Assembly: GCA_004369045.1 (NCBI GenBank)
Contig: ML213509.1
Location: 1,270,949 to 1,334,948, forward strand
Length of the DNA: 64,000 bases
Source of the DNA: Heliocybe sulcata
Lineage: Eukaryota > Basidiomycota > Agaricomycetes > Gloeophyllales > Gloeophyllaceae
Direction: 5' to 3'
Positions within the stretch are counted from its first letter, which is position 1. Every line of letters starts with the position of its first letter. Below, piece by piece: positions 13,501-25,100 of the stretch. The position numbers and the translations under genes were made by a program. A model generated the notes under the pieces. The model ran no database searches. It saw only the letters and a list, made by a program, of their open reading frames with translations, and had not been told where the DNA came from.

Positions 13501-13868
13501 ATGGCGGCATGAGAGTTGCGCGTCGAGATAAGGAGGGGGACCAGACCGCACTTGTGCAGCGCATAGATAGTAATCATGTAAGCTGCGTCCGAGCGAGCTA
13601 GGATCGCGACGACCTTGTCCGGCTCGCTAGAGGAGCGACGGGCGCCAATTTTAGCATCGAGAGCCCAGGCGGCGGCGTCGACGGCAGCACCGAATTGCGC
13701 CCACGGGACATCGACGTATTCACCTGTACCGGGTTTGGGGTAGCTTATGGCAATCCGCTCCGCGTCATTGTACGATCGATGGTCGATTGCATACGGGAGG
13801 AGGCATGGGGAGTTGGGGATCTGAGTCAAAGGCTTTGAATTCGGGGATTCGGGGATTTCGCCAGGCAT
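10536..13868 (-). CDS. NRPS-like carboxylic acid reductase A-T-R 1 (adenylation-thiolation-reductase)
   Basis: The enzyme is expected to activate a carboxylic acid with ATP, load it on a carrier arm and release it reductively as an aldehyde using NADPH. Three coding exons (13868-13226, 13176-11630, 11576-10536) give 1,076 residues. The adenylation domain shows LILHTSGSTGLPKPV, FVGAPVPPHFGG and LGSTEIG; the AMP-binding C-part has SGRADDVVVLSNGEK and RTDKGSVKRKA. The carrier site is EQGMDSLKAIF with Ser605. The reductase has the NAD(P) motif LTGSTGSLG near residue 709 and the Y873-x3-K877 pair of short-chain dehydrogenases. There is no condensation domain, so it is not a peptide synthetase. A likely 54-base intron interrupts the 5' untranslated region just upstream of the ATG. 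It is transcribed away from the ALDH-like gene. Related fungal A-T-R enzymes reduce aryl acids such as orsellinates; the substrate here is inferred. Confidence 0.93.
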
Positions 13869-14422
13869 CTCTGTACGCGACTGATTAGAACTTTCCCCGC
13901 GTCGTCCATATGCTGAACACTCACCAAATGTCGAGGCAGTCTCTCCAAGCTTCCGGTACCGTACGGATGAGCGCGAGTTTTAAAGGCTTAATCAGTGGGT
14001 TGGATCTCTGACCGCAACCTTCATCCCACCGAGCGTGGTCGCGGCGTGGATCCAGATATGTCTGAGCTAAGGAAAGTATGATCCATTTCCGTGCGTCGCG
14101 GTGAGGGGCGGGACGATGTGGATGCATTGATGCGTGTAGAGAGCGAGAGTGGGTTTGCCGCTGACCGTGGGAAACAGGCGACCCGAGACGGGATTTCGGT
14201 GGCTGCTACTCAGGACGACTCGGAACTCTTGCTCTCGCCGCAAGATGGAGCCAAGTTACAAGTTAATTCTGGTCGCCAGAGAGTCGAGACACCGCAGTCC
14301 AGCCCTTTGACTAAGTATCAGGACCCGAGCCCACCCCTTATCCGGCATCCTGGCACGGTGCGGGGACTATATAGACATGATGGTGACTTCGCCAGTCCAG
14401 CGTTATTCGACTTTGTTCAATA
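13869..14422. promoter_or_regulatory. Shared divergent promoter region, A-T-R 1 and ALDH-like gene
   Basis: The two genes start 554 bases apart and point outwards. TATATAG at 14368-14374 lies about 50 bases upstream of the ALDH-like ATG. A TTTAAAA-like element near 13978-13985 precedes A-T-R 1 on the minus strand, before its probable 5' untranslated intron. This arrangement would allow co-regulation. Confidence 0.5.
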
Positions 14423-16231
14423 ATGGAGCAGTCTTCAGCCCAGGTAATGCGGATTAACTTGTGCTGTCCCAATCATCCTCATCCATTGTCAGGCCTTCCT
14501 TCAACTCGATGCGAGCTTTGTCTCCGGTGCTAGCCGGCCCTACAACTGGAGACGAAAGCAGTTGCAGGGAGTGCATGGTGAGTGCTGTTAAGACCCAGAT
14601 CGTATCAGAAGCTGAGACTCCACGTAGATCTTATCCAGAAACATACCGACGATCTCCTCGCAGCGGCTCTAAAAGGTAGTATTTCCTTTTCCTGTCTTGG
14701 ATGTCGATCTTACCAGTTGTCGCTCAGATGATCGCCTTGCGCGTTCGGAAGTCCTGCTTGAACTTGGCTCCGTCCTGCAATCCGTCAAGACCGAGCTGAG
14801 CAAAGTTGTCAAAGCCTCCAAGGTATCGGCCAAGTCCTCCACCGCTGATGTCCTCGGGCTCTTCAAGCAGAGGCAGAGGGTAAAGGACACCAAGAACCCG
14901 GCTGGAGTAATCCTCATTACCCCCCATTGGGCATGTAAGTGACTCCCAGTGATGTCTGTGATGCCGCTCACCTGCTGTTATACAGTCCCATTCGTTACGA
15001 CGCTCGGAACCCTCGTCTCGGCTTATGCGGCTGGAAATGTCGCTGCCTTGTACATTCCCCCAACGACGACATCCTCCGTTGCCGACGTCCTATCCTCGCT
15101 GCTGCCGAGATACATCGATCAGCTATCCTTTGCAATCCTCAGTCTGCCGCAACTGTCCAAATCCCACCTTCATCTCATCGAAGCGCTTCCTTCGCCATCC
15201 ATCTCGGCCCTGAAAGTTGGGAAAGACGGTTCCTTATCGTTTGACATCCCACCCGCTATCGCCGGTGCTCTCCATGGCCCCAGCACTGTCTACGTCCACC
15301 AGAGCTCCCTGTCCAAGCCGGGCTGCTCAAGGCGAATCAGCGAGGCCCAGGACATCGCGACCGCCCTTGTGCAAGCAAAGCTGGCGTTCAGCGGCGAATC
15401 CCCTATGGCACCCTGGATCGCATACTTCGACGACGAGGTCTACGATGACATCGCCACGGAGCTGGTCAAGGCTGTCAGTTTCATCGGCAACGGTCTCCAG
15501 TCGGCTACTCGTATCAAGGAGGCCGAATCTGCGAAAGATCTAGTGGAGGCTATCCTGAAAGACGGGGCGAACGCTTTGACGTCTGGCCCTCTCTACATTC
15601 TTGAGGATGATGTTACGTACGTGTGCAGTCTTCTCATGACTTCCTCGCGAAAACCCGTACTCATCCTCATCGTGTAGGAAAATAAGCAAGCGGAACATCC
15701 CCCCCGGCCGCGTGCCCTTCCTACTCATTTCCCGCGTCCATAGCCCCGATACTGCCATTGATCGCATGCAAGCCATGTAAGTCTATCTTATCATGCAGTC
15801 CTTTGCCACTCACCGAATGATCCGTCTATAGGCCTCGCCTCTCTGCGTTCTATCTCTTCACAAAGTCGAAGAAATTCCAGACTTACATTACGGAGAACGT
15901 CGATAGCGCCGTTACCGTCACCAACTCTATCCCTCCCTCCCTCCTCGTCAACCCTCTCTCGCATACCACCGCCATCGAGCCTGTCCTCTCGCGAGATCAG
16001 GCTATCATCTCCGCCTCCGCGCCCGCAGCTATGGCGTTGTCCGGCCCCGACATGGAGGCTAAGCTCCTCCACGCAATCAAAGCGGCCCAGATCAAGAGGC
16101 TCGACGAGGGCGCGGGTACGCGGATGGACTTCTTCGATCAGGTGAAGCTCGTCTACAGGGGTGTACAGTTCGTGACGCTCGTGGGTCTTGGTTTCAGTGC
16201 GTGGAACGTGTATAAGAGGTTTTCTCGGTGA
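14423..16231 (+). CDS. Aldehyde-dehydrogenase-like protein lacking catalytic residues, C-terminal membrane anchor
   Basis: The spliced protein starts MEQSSAQ, then FVSGASRPYNWRRKQL, and has the ALDH Rossmann segment PAGVILITPHWAFPFVTT followed by GTLVSAYAAGNVAALYIPP. It therefore belongs to the ALDH superfamily, closest to the class-3 type. The nucleophile site, normally a Cys within a NAGQTCVAP-like motif, reads FSGESPMAPWIAYF here (about 15390-15430), so Pro replaces Cys. The ELGGK-like segment with the general-base Glu is also not recognisable (PSTVYVHQSSLSKPG instead). The C-terminus has a hydrophobic stretch (VQFVTLVGLGFSAWNVY) followed by KRFSR, like a tail anchor. At least six exons read through with no internal stop, so this looks like a maintained pseudoenzyme, not a broken gene. 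It diverges from A-T-R 1, which makes aldehydes, so an aldehyde-binding or scaffold role is conceivable but unproven. Confidence 0.82.
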
Positions 16232-16642
16232 TGGGTGGTGGCTCCGTATGTCGTCCTCGTACTCCATCTCCGATTATATTAGCATCCCGTCATTATTTAT
16301 ATAGCTAGACAGTGTCGCTCTTTAGTGCAATATGTTATACTAGTCCATCCTTTGGCATGTTACTTCCCTTCGGCGCGCCATAAGAACACTCTTGCAGGAT
16401 AGACTTCACAACTGCGCAGTCCGCAGCAGCTGTAAGGTCCAGGATTGGTAAGACCATTTCTCGAACTGTTGACATTTTATGACGAGGGTCCTGGTATCGC
16501 CGCCATGCCGTCGAATGCGGCACCGCATGCAGGATAATGAGCCCCAAGCGGTCCGCTCAAGGTTGCCAATATCGAACAGAGTCGCAGGCCGCGCTTCTCC
16601 ACGCTCGGCAAACCCAAAGAGGTAGATCCAGAAACGAAGTCA
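16232..16642. other. Convergent intergenic region
   Basis: The region lies between the stops of the ALDH-like gene (plus) and the PHD-finger gene (minus). No gene is supportable. It presumably holds both 3' untranslated regions. Confidence 0.5.
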
Positions 16643-18477
16643 TTATTGCTGCGATCCATTGAATGGACGGTAATGAACCGTGGTCCTGCCGAGGTTATCT
16701 GTCTCCGTGACGCCGAGCACGCAGAACCGCAGGCCTCGCTTCCGCTTCTTGGTCTTCTGTGCCTTGGTTTTCGTAGCCCGTCTCTTGCCCGCCTCCGAGC
16801 CTCTCCCGAGATAAACGTTATCCCTGGCTTGATGACCCGAGATCAAGAGTGGAATGATGGGATTGGATGCAGGTGTAGGCGCAAATGAGGGCTTTTGAGC
16901 TGACCCGCCCTCCCTGCTGCTGCCGGGCTTTCAGAACTGAATGTGAGCGTATGTTCGACATCCATATTTGAATGTCGTGACTCACCTTCGTGATACCAGT
17001 TTGTATTTGTCCTTCTTCGGTTTCTGTCGCATAAAGTTCGTCCATGTCGTCCCTGGCAACTCGTCCATGGGATGACCCAGCGATGCTTTCCGCTCTACCC
17101 GGCTCGCCTTGCAGCTGTCGGATCCTATTCAATAAACGTCGCTCACTTGTACCTTCTTCAATAGTAAGATGATTTTTCTTCAAGTTCATCCTTCCAAAGG
17201 CTGTGCGGAGATCCTGTGGTCCTTGAGAGTCTGTGAATCTCGAGTGTCGTTCTCCGTGATCTGGTCGCTGGTCGCCCTCGGCCTCCGCTTCGTCTTCTCC
17301 AAACTCCCAGTCTGCTGATATCTTCGACGTTCGCAAACCAAAAGAGCCATTCACTTGACTGTGTCTAATGGGAACAGGTGAAGGCGATATTGACGGCAAA
17401 AACAACGGAGTGCGCGATTTCGCATTTCGTGCAACCTTGGAAGGGAAGCTTGATGGTCCCGGCGTTGGAGAGGCAGAAGGAAGAAAGAGAGGCGTGCGTG
17501 CTGGCCGATACGGAAGAAGATCAGAAGGCCTGAATGGCGTGGGTCCTGTAAAGGGTTGCCGTTTCAAGGATGGAGGCCGAACATCCCTCGCGAAGTCGAC
17601 CTCGCTTTCGGATTTGAGGGCTGAAGGGGTTGCTACACGTTTATCTGATAATGAACCAGTTGGCTGCACACTGGTGCCGGTGTATTCATTCGCCGGTAAA
17701 GCCTCCTCTGTCTTCATCCTTGACGAAGACTTTATAGCGTCTTTCTGCAGCAGGGGGCGTTCATAAACTTCAATTCGCGCACGCTTTCCGACAACATTGG
17801 AATCTTCTTGAACCGCTGGCCTCTTGTGCATAGGTTGGGTGTTGGTATATTGCAATCCTCCTGGCGGGGTGGGCAAAGATGAAGGAACAGACGGAACCTG
17901 AGGAGCGCAAGTGAATGCGCATAGTAGTAGCAATGATAGTGCGAAGACAAACCAGCTTCGTCTTCGGTGGATGCAGGGATCCTTCGAAGTCTTCATCTGA
18001 CAAGATCTCTATTGCCTGTGGCGGCTTATTATCCGGGGCGGGTTGGGCCCGAGTTGGCTGCTCCTCATGAAGTCATGATTAGACAGATTCAATCATTGAC
18101 CTCGGCAAAAAACCGACCTTTAATGCAGGTTCTTCATCCAGGATCATGATTTCTTCTGGTACTGGCTTATTTCGTCCTTCCGAGGTACGACGAGCAGTAT
18201 CGCCTTTCTTTTTACAACGTCGACACATCCATGCCTCCAAGCCATTCTTGGCATCCTTCCTGGTAGTCGCCTTGATACGTGGAATAAGCTCATTGTCTTC
18301 GTCAACCGGCGGCTGGTGGCATTCTTCAAGCTATGGGCGTCCCGCGAGACAAGTCGGACGGTTGAAGAGAGACTCACTGTGGTGATAATTGTTGTTGCAA
18401 GTGCAGCATGTAAGTAGAAAGTTCTTTGGGCCTTGGCAGGCCTCGTTGCAGCGACGGCAGAGACGTGGGATGTTCAT
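16643..18477 (-). CDS. PHD-finger protein with long disordered region
   Basis: From the ATG at 18477 the first exon reads MNIPRLCRRCNEACQGPKNF, then CCTCNNNYHH. Splicing from the GTGAGT donor to the AAG acceptor near 18327 continues KCHQPPVDEDN and later EAWMCRRCKKKG. This gives the C4-H-C3 pattern of a PHD zinc finger (CxxC, CxxC, YHxxC, WxCxxC). The remainder is Ser/Pro-rich and disordered, with an internal near-repeat (RTPLFLPSASPTPGP and RTPLFLPSISPSPVP). A basic Lys/Arg-rich segment (KRRATKTKAQKTKKRKR) near the C-terminus looks like a nuclear localisation signal. PHD fingers usually read histone H3 tails, so a chromatin role is likely. The partner complex is unknown. It lies upstream of the synthase on the opposite strand and is separated from it by 3.6 kb of gene-poor sequence. 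Confidence 0.75.
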
Positions 18478-21400
18478 TAAGACGACCGAACTTCAGATCT
18501 CAGAGTTGGAAGAGCCGGGCAGCCACAGTGCGTTGAAGTGGGCGTCTATAATGCCGGGCCGGGAAAGCCGGCCAGTCCGATAGTTCGCATTCGCAAGCTC
18601 ATACATGTACAGTACGTCGTCGGGGCTGCATGAGCTCGCATGTCTGCAGGTTCAATAACAAGTACTGTTGTCTATTGACACAACCTCTAGGAATTTCGAA
18701 AAACAAGCGGTACCATCTTTACTGCGAAGTTCCTGCAGTCTTTTCAGATGCAACTGTATTACCTCCTTTGGACCGGTCGCAGACTGAATCCGCTTCATCT
18801 CCTACTCTCGCTGAGTACTGAGTAGCAGTTGCCTCTCGCATTCAATTCCTACCATTGGCTCTTTCAAGGTAAGGTCATGATTAATATTGCTATGTCGAGT
18901 CATTCATTTGCTTTCCTTTCGGTACGAAGTTGTCCCGCATTCCCGATGCTTATGGCTATATAGGCGCCATCAACCAGTGCCATCGATCCCGTAGGCTCAG
19001 GTGCTTCCAACACAAATGTCACTTCCAGATTCTGTCCTGCTGAGACTGTGAGAGATCGATCGACGCCATGTCCGAGCGACGTAGGCGTTGGTAAATCCGA
19101 ACTCCACTGGATGTATCCCGACCTGTCGAATAGAAGAGACGAATAACCTATGAAATCTTCGTCGATGCCCTCGTGATCCATCACGGACTTTCCTGAGCTC
19201 GATGCTTCCACTGTCGAGGTACGTCGGTGCAATTAGAACGCCTATCGAACATATTATTGAGATACACAGGATTATCAATCGTGAAGGAGTCCAATTCAAG
19301 AAAATGGATGAATGAACCGGCTCATGTTTATTCCGTGACCTTGCAAGGTGTACTATGACCTTCCCCATGCATCTCTGCAAAATGAACATCGTCCGAGCTT
19401 AACCGAGACGCCAAGCGCGAGTTCGTACCTGCTTGATTTTAATGCGATAGTGCCTATGCTATAGTGGGTGTCCAGGCGTTAATGCGGGCTAGTGGCGACT
19501 CGTCCACCTGATGCTGTGCACATCATGCCCAGTCGGAGCGCTCATGAGTCTATCCAGTGCCCGGAGTCACATAGGACCTGGCCCACGCACACATGGCTGC
19601 CATACGTCCCGAAACCATTCGTACCCCCGCCCGCACGATCACCGATTCACCTGCTGACAAGGTTAGAGATCCGCTTCACCGTACGTGTCCAGGAGACTCA
19701 TCACTTCAACGCGCCGTACGTTCCAAGTACAAGTCCGCAGGATATCAATCGGCTGCTTTCTATCGTACTACATACGATTGATGTGCGCCTTAAGTTTGTC
19801 CGGGTCTCGTCACTCGGGAGGCGCTTGTATCTCGTAGCATTGTCCGATGTGATTAGCAACTCGCAGTATTATGGGTGGAAATCTGTTTACTCTATGGCAT
19901 AAATTTGAGGTGATCGTATGAGTCACTGCATCAAGAAATTGCTAATCGCATACTCGGAGGTCATCAGGGTGGTCGGACAAGTCCAACCAGCTTGCCGACA
20001 GGGTGCACAACGCCCTTCCAGTCGAAGCATGCATGGAGTCATTTCCGGTTGGGCAGAGCGTCTCGTCGGAAACTCGCCCAGACCGTGGTCCTCAGTATGG
20101 ATGTATGAATTCCAAGCTGCGAGTGGCCTTGGCACTAGCTGAATTGGTTCTGTCATGTCCTCTCCACATGTATATCAGATTCTTCTACCTAGATCTGCAC
20201 TATGCGCCACATCCACTGCCTGCGGACATGGCGGAATCTTTCTGGAATCGGCACAAACTTGCGAGAGTACTGAGCTAAGCCGCATCGACATGGACTCCGT
20301 TCTACTCTGCGTTACTCCGTCATCGAAAGGGCTCCCCACTCATACCTGACTCATATGGCCGCCTTGACCGTCCGTGAAAAAGAGCAGACCGGGCTAGGCG
20401 GAGCCGATCAGACCAGTGTCGAATCAGAATGGGGAACAAGCCTTGATAAGTGGGCCCCACATGAGTGAGTGTAGGCGCTGTGCCTAGATCCCGCTACCCA
20501 CTATGCTGGACGCCAGTCCTCCCAGGACTGTAAAAAAAATCTGAAAACTGACATGTGATTACAGAGGAGGTAGCGCCAAAGTCACTTGGATGTCGCAACG
20601 CGTGATGCTCCTTGACGAGGATGCCTTCGGCAGAGCGGGCATAATCAAGAACACGAGATGGAAAAGACTCTGCAGACTGGCCGTGAGCGACTTCTCCAGC
20701 GGTGCCTTGCTTCTGAACCAGCGCTCTTCTGCAAGGACAATGGGCGGCGAAGATCGCGCGTCCGTTTGGGCATAAGAAGCGTGGCTGCAGAGCCCTTACG
20801 GCGGTGGCGGTGGATTCCTTCGCTTGAGGGGGCTTGCTCCACCGCGACGAGCGGTGGTTCCGTTGTCCTGGTCCGTGCTCACTGGGCCCTGAAGATCGGT
20901 TTGATTGTGCTGCGGGCTCGAGCTCGAGGTGAGGGACCTCGTGCCAGCAGAGGACTCTGAGTTCATATCCTATCCTGAGAGCGGCACAGAAGACACGCGA
21001 CCCTGAACTCGGAGAGCAGGTGTAGATGGCATTGGATTAATTGCCGACAGCGTTTCAAGTGGTCGTCGGCGGTTGCCTCTATCCCTGGGGTATTGATAGG
21101 CGGACCGTGGGCTGGCGGTCGATTCGCGCAACCAAAAGAGCCTGTGCCAAGTCAGATTGATCTGGGATAGGCGGACATTACGACGAGCGAGCAGCATCAA
21201 CCTGTGGATCGCCAGGAACGCCCGTCTGGCTATCAGGCCCTAAGATGCATCCGAGGAAACGGTATTCATTACTGTTCGCCAAGATCCACTGTGAACGAGC
21301 GCGGGGGCGCCACATGCGATTACTCAATCCACGTTTGCCGAAGCAAAGCGGATCTGTTCCTGAGGATGAGCACTTCGGTGGTTCAGAGTAACTCATCCTG

Positions 21401-22122
21401 GCACTGGGAGTCCTTTCGTGAGTCGGACTTGCTGCGGGTCAATCACTGCGACTGGGATGGTGGCAAATCGCTACGCTCGACTCGGAAGCAGTGCGATCGC
21501 TTAAAGGTCGGAATTTCATCACGGAGGCTGTGCAAATGCTGTGCAGCCCTCGGTCGGCACGCAACCAAACGACTTCGAAGCCTTCGACCAGACTTCGAAG
21601 CCCTTCAATGTTGCCTCCGTTATACCTCCACAATTCTACAATGTCCGCGTCAAATACGACTTTTCTGTGCAGCCTGTGGCGCTCAACGCAGGCTCGGACG
21701 TCGCTGGCGCAGTGCAGCGGACATGTCGGTGGGTCGCCATCAACAGGACGAATCGCCACTACCGCCAGACCCTAGTCCGAATTTGTCGCGTACGCGCCGA
21801 TATGTGCAGTGATGGATAGCTCCGACGGATTAATGGATAATTACCAAACTGGGCGGGAAGCCGGGGCTGATGCTGGTAGTACTGATCGTCTCCAGTATCT
21901 GAGACGCGCTCTGTGCATTTCCACTTGCGCTCGGATCACGTCTCGAGTATCTCTTATCCACCCCGTTTGGGCACATCCACTGCGACCACATCGCATACTC
22001 TCGCCTAGTGGGCCACTCGGACTTTCTGGGGCTCTTCAAATACCTGCGAGCCTGCCTCCTGCTTTGCCACAACCGCCAGGCTACACATAGATTTCCTTCT
22101 TTCCTTAGACTTCACTTCGACA
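18478..22122. other. Gene-poor 3.6-kb stretch upstream of the polyketide synthase
   Basis: Open frames occur at 18900-19232 minus (110 codons), 19492-19902 plus (136), 21204-21812 plus (202) and 21541-21819 plus (92). None shows a family motif, and overlapping frames on other strands are equally long. Part of the sequence is presumably the synthase promoter; the rest may be decayed genes or transposon debris. Confidence 0.45.
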
Positions 22123-25100
22123 ATGTCTACCGTCGTTCTGCAAACTCCTCGATTCGCCGATGTCCCCGTCTTCGCAGGACAGGGCACCGCAGCAGCGAGC
22201 TCTCTGCAGACACGCGAACAAGCTCTTCGTGACGCAGAGTCTGCTTCTGGAACGCTTCTTCTCACCTCTTGCTACCAAGCCTTCCTGACCGAACTCGCCA
22301 CGCTCTCCCCAGAGGAGTTGGAGCTTGTAGACGTCGACCCCGCCGACTTTGAGACGGCCCAATCCCTCCTGGCTGCTTCTCCCGAACGCTACCAGCGCAA
22401 CCCCGTCATCTCCAGCACGACCCTCTTCCTCATCCAGTCTCTGCGTTACCTCGCCCACGTAGAGTCCCAGGCCAGTGCCGAGAAGAGCGCCGCGCCGTTC
22501 TTCGACTATCTCAAGAAGAACGTCGAGCATGGGCTGGGTGTTCTCGGATTCTCATCCGGGATCCTCCCCGCTTGTGTCGTCGGGACGTCGAAGAACACGC
22601 TTGCGTATGTTATGCACGCAGTGGAGGCGTACAAGCTCGCCTTCTGGATCGGTGTCCGCTGCCAACTCTACCGCGCTGCGACCCTGACCGTCGAGGGGGC
22701 GCCTGGTAAAGAGTCCATGCTGCCCTGGAGTCTCGTCTTCATGGGCATGGGCAGAAAGTCGGCCGAGAAAGCCATTGCCGAATTCCGGACCAAGGTCAGT
22801 TCTTGTCATACTTTTCCCTTGAATTCGTAGCTAACAGCACTTTTCACTAGCACGCGAATCTCCCCGAAATCTACGTGACTGCGGTCATGGACGAGACTAG
22901 CGTCACGGTTTCCGGCAGGCCGGATGTCCTGGCAAAGTTCTCTTCCCAGCTCCCGTCGGGGTCGTCGGTCCATATGACCACCATGAACACTTTATACCAC
23001 GCCTCTAGCCACAAGGAGGGCGTCCTGTCCGATGTCCTCTCCGACATCTCTCGCCGCTCCATCCGCTTCCCCGACTTTGTCGATATCCACGTCCCAATCC
23101 GCTCCTCGTGGACCGGACTCCTCGTCGATCAGCTCGGAAGCGAGACTACTGGCTGCGCGTCTTTGGTAGAGGCCGCGGTACAGATGGTGATTACGCAGAC
23201 GGTCAACTGGGACATTGTCGTGCGCGAAGTCGTCAAGGCTATTCCCGCGAACAGCCGCATCGGCCTGCTCAACATCGGGCCTGGTGCTGGCCTTAGCCGG
23301 AGCATGGAGAGGGCGTTCCCGAAGGAGGCCGCTGTTGCCCTCGATGTGTCGACCGTCTCACAGAAGACCGCGCGCTCCGAGGGGCCCAAGCACGAGCCCA
23401 TCGCTATTGTCGGTATGGCCGTTAACATGCCTGGCGCGGTCAACACCAGCAAGCTTTGGGAGCTCCTCGAGAACGGGATCAACACTATTTCGGAGGTACG
23501 TCTTGACACAAACTGTTGTAGCGGCCGGGGAGCTGATGGTGGCGTTGTTGATAGGTTCCGGAGTCGCGGTTCAATGTCAGCGACTACAATGACCCGAAGG
23601 ATCCCAAGTCTGCCCGTCAGATGAAGGCCCATACCGGCAACTTTATCTCTAATGCTGGCGAGTTCGACCACAAGTTCTTCAAGATCTCTCCCCGCGAGGC
23701 GAAGAGCATGGACCCCCAGCAGCGCGTCCTGCTGCACGCGACCTACGAAGCGCTTGAGAACGCTGGGTATGTCGCCAACTCGACGCCTACTTTCCAGCAG
23801 GACACGTTCGGCTGTTATGTCGGAGTGGCCACCGGCGACTATGTGCAGAACCTGCGCAACGATATCGATGTGTATTACAGCACTGGTAAGAAGAAACTGT
23901 TTTTTGTTCCGGGCAGCGCTAAGAATACTATCCAGGTACGCTCCGCGCTTTCTTGAGCGGTCGCATTTCGTATGCCATGCAGTGGAGCGGTCCTTCGATC
24001 GTCCTCGATACAGCGTGCTCGGGCTCTATCATCGCCGTCTACCAAGCCTGCCGCGCCTTGATGAACCGGGACTGCAACGCAGCTCTCGCGGGTGGTGTCA
24101 ATGTTATCAGCAGCCCCGACGTGAGTATCGCACATCTCCCACTGATTCCACCCAAAACTAACTGCTATCCAGATGTTCCTGGGTCTGGACAGGGGTCACT
24201 TCCTGAGCCCGACGGGCCAGTGCAAGGCGTTCGACGCGTCCGCGGACGGGTACTCGCGCAGCGAGGGCTGCGGGCTGTTCGTGCTCAAGCGGCTCTCCGA
24301 CGCGATCGCGGAGAAGGACAACATCCTCGGTGTCATCCGCGGGATCGAGGTGAACCAGAGCGGCAACGCGCACTCGATCACGCACCCGCATGCGCCGACG
24401 CAGGCGACGCTGTTCCACCGGGTGCTGGCGCAGACGGGGATCGACCCGCACCGCGTCAACGTCGTGGAGGCGCACGGGACGGGGACGCAGGCCGGGGACC
24501 CGAATGAGCTGGAGAGTATCAGGAATATATTTGCGGTGAAGAGGGCGAAGGAGAACCCGCTGCATATTACGTCTGTGAAGGCGAATATTGGGCATTTGGA
24601 GGCGGCGTCTGGGTCGGCGGGGCTGGCGAAGTTGTTGTTGATGCTTCGTCACCGGTCGATTCCGGCGCTGGTGTCGTTGAAGAACTTGAACCCGAGGATC
24701 GCGCCGCTCGAGTCGGATAACACGGTCATTGATACGAAGCAGGTTGCGTGGGAGCCGTCGCAGCCTGGGTTGACTAGGATTGCGATGTTGAATAACTTTG
24801 GCGCTGCTGGGTACGTGTTGTGGTTTTTGGTTGGTTGGCGCGGAGGTTGATGGTTGGTTTTAGGTCCAATGGAACGCTGTTGCTCGAGGAGTTTGTGGCC
24901 AAGGATGCGGCGGTTGCTGAGCCTGCTGGCTTGGCGTATGTGTTCGGGCTCTCTGCGAAGACTGAGCAGGCCCTGGCGGATTTGAAGACCAAGTACATCG
25001 ACTATCTGCGGGACCCGCTCACGGAGGACGTGCGCTTCTCCGATATGGCGTACACTGCCACTGCTCGCAGGACGCTTTACGCGTACCGCTCGGCCGTCGT

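Noticed and set aside
10536-13868. Annotation as a non-ribosomal peptide synthetase
   Set aside because: There is no condensation domain. The order adenylation, carrier, NAD(P)-binding reductase is that of carboxylic-acid-reductase-like enzymes.
19492-19902. 136-codon plus frame
   Set aside because: It reads partly like protein (NRLLSIVLHTIDVRLKFV) but shows no recognisable family and no supporting splice exons.
21204-21812. 202-codon plus frame upstream of the synthase
   Set aside because: The composition is Cys/Arg-rich as expected of out-of-frame sequence, with no motif. A second overlapping frame at 21541 reads equally well.
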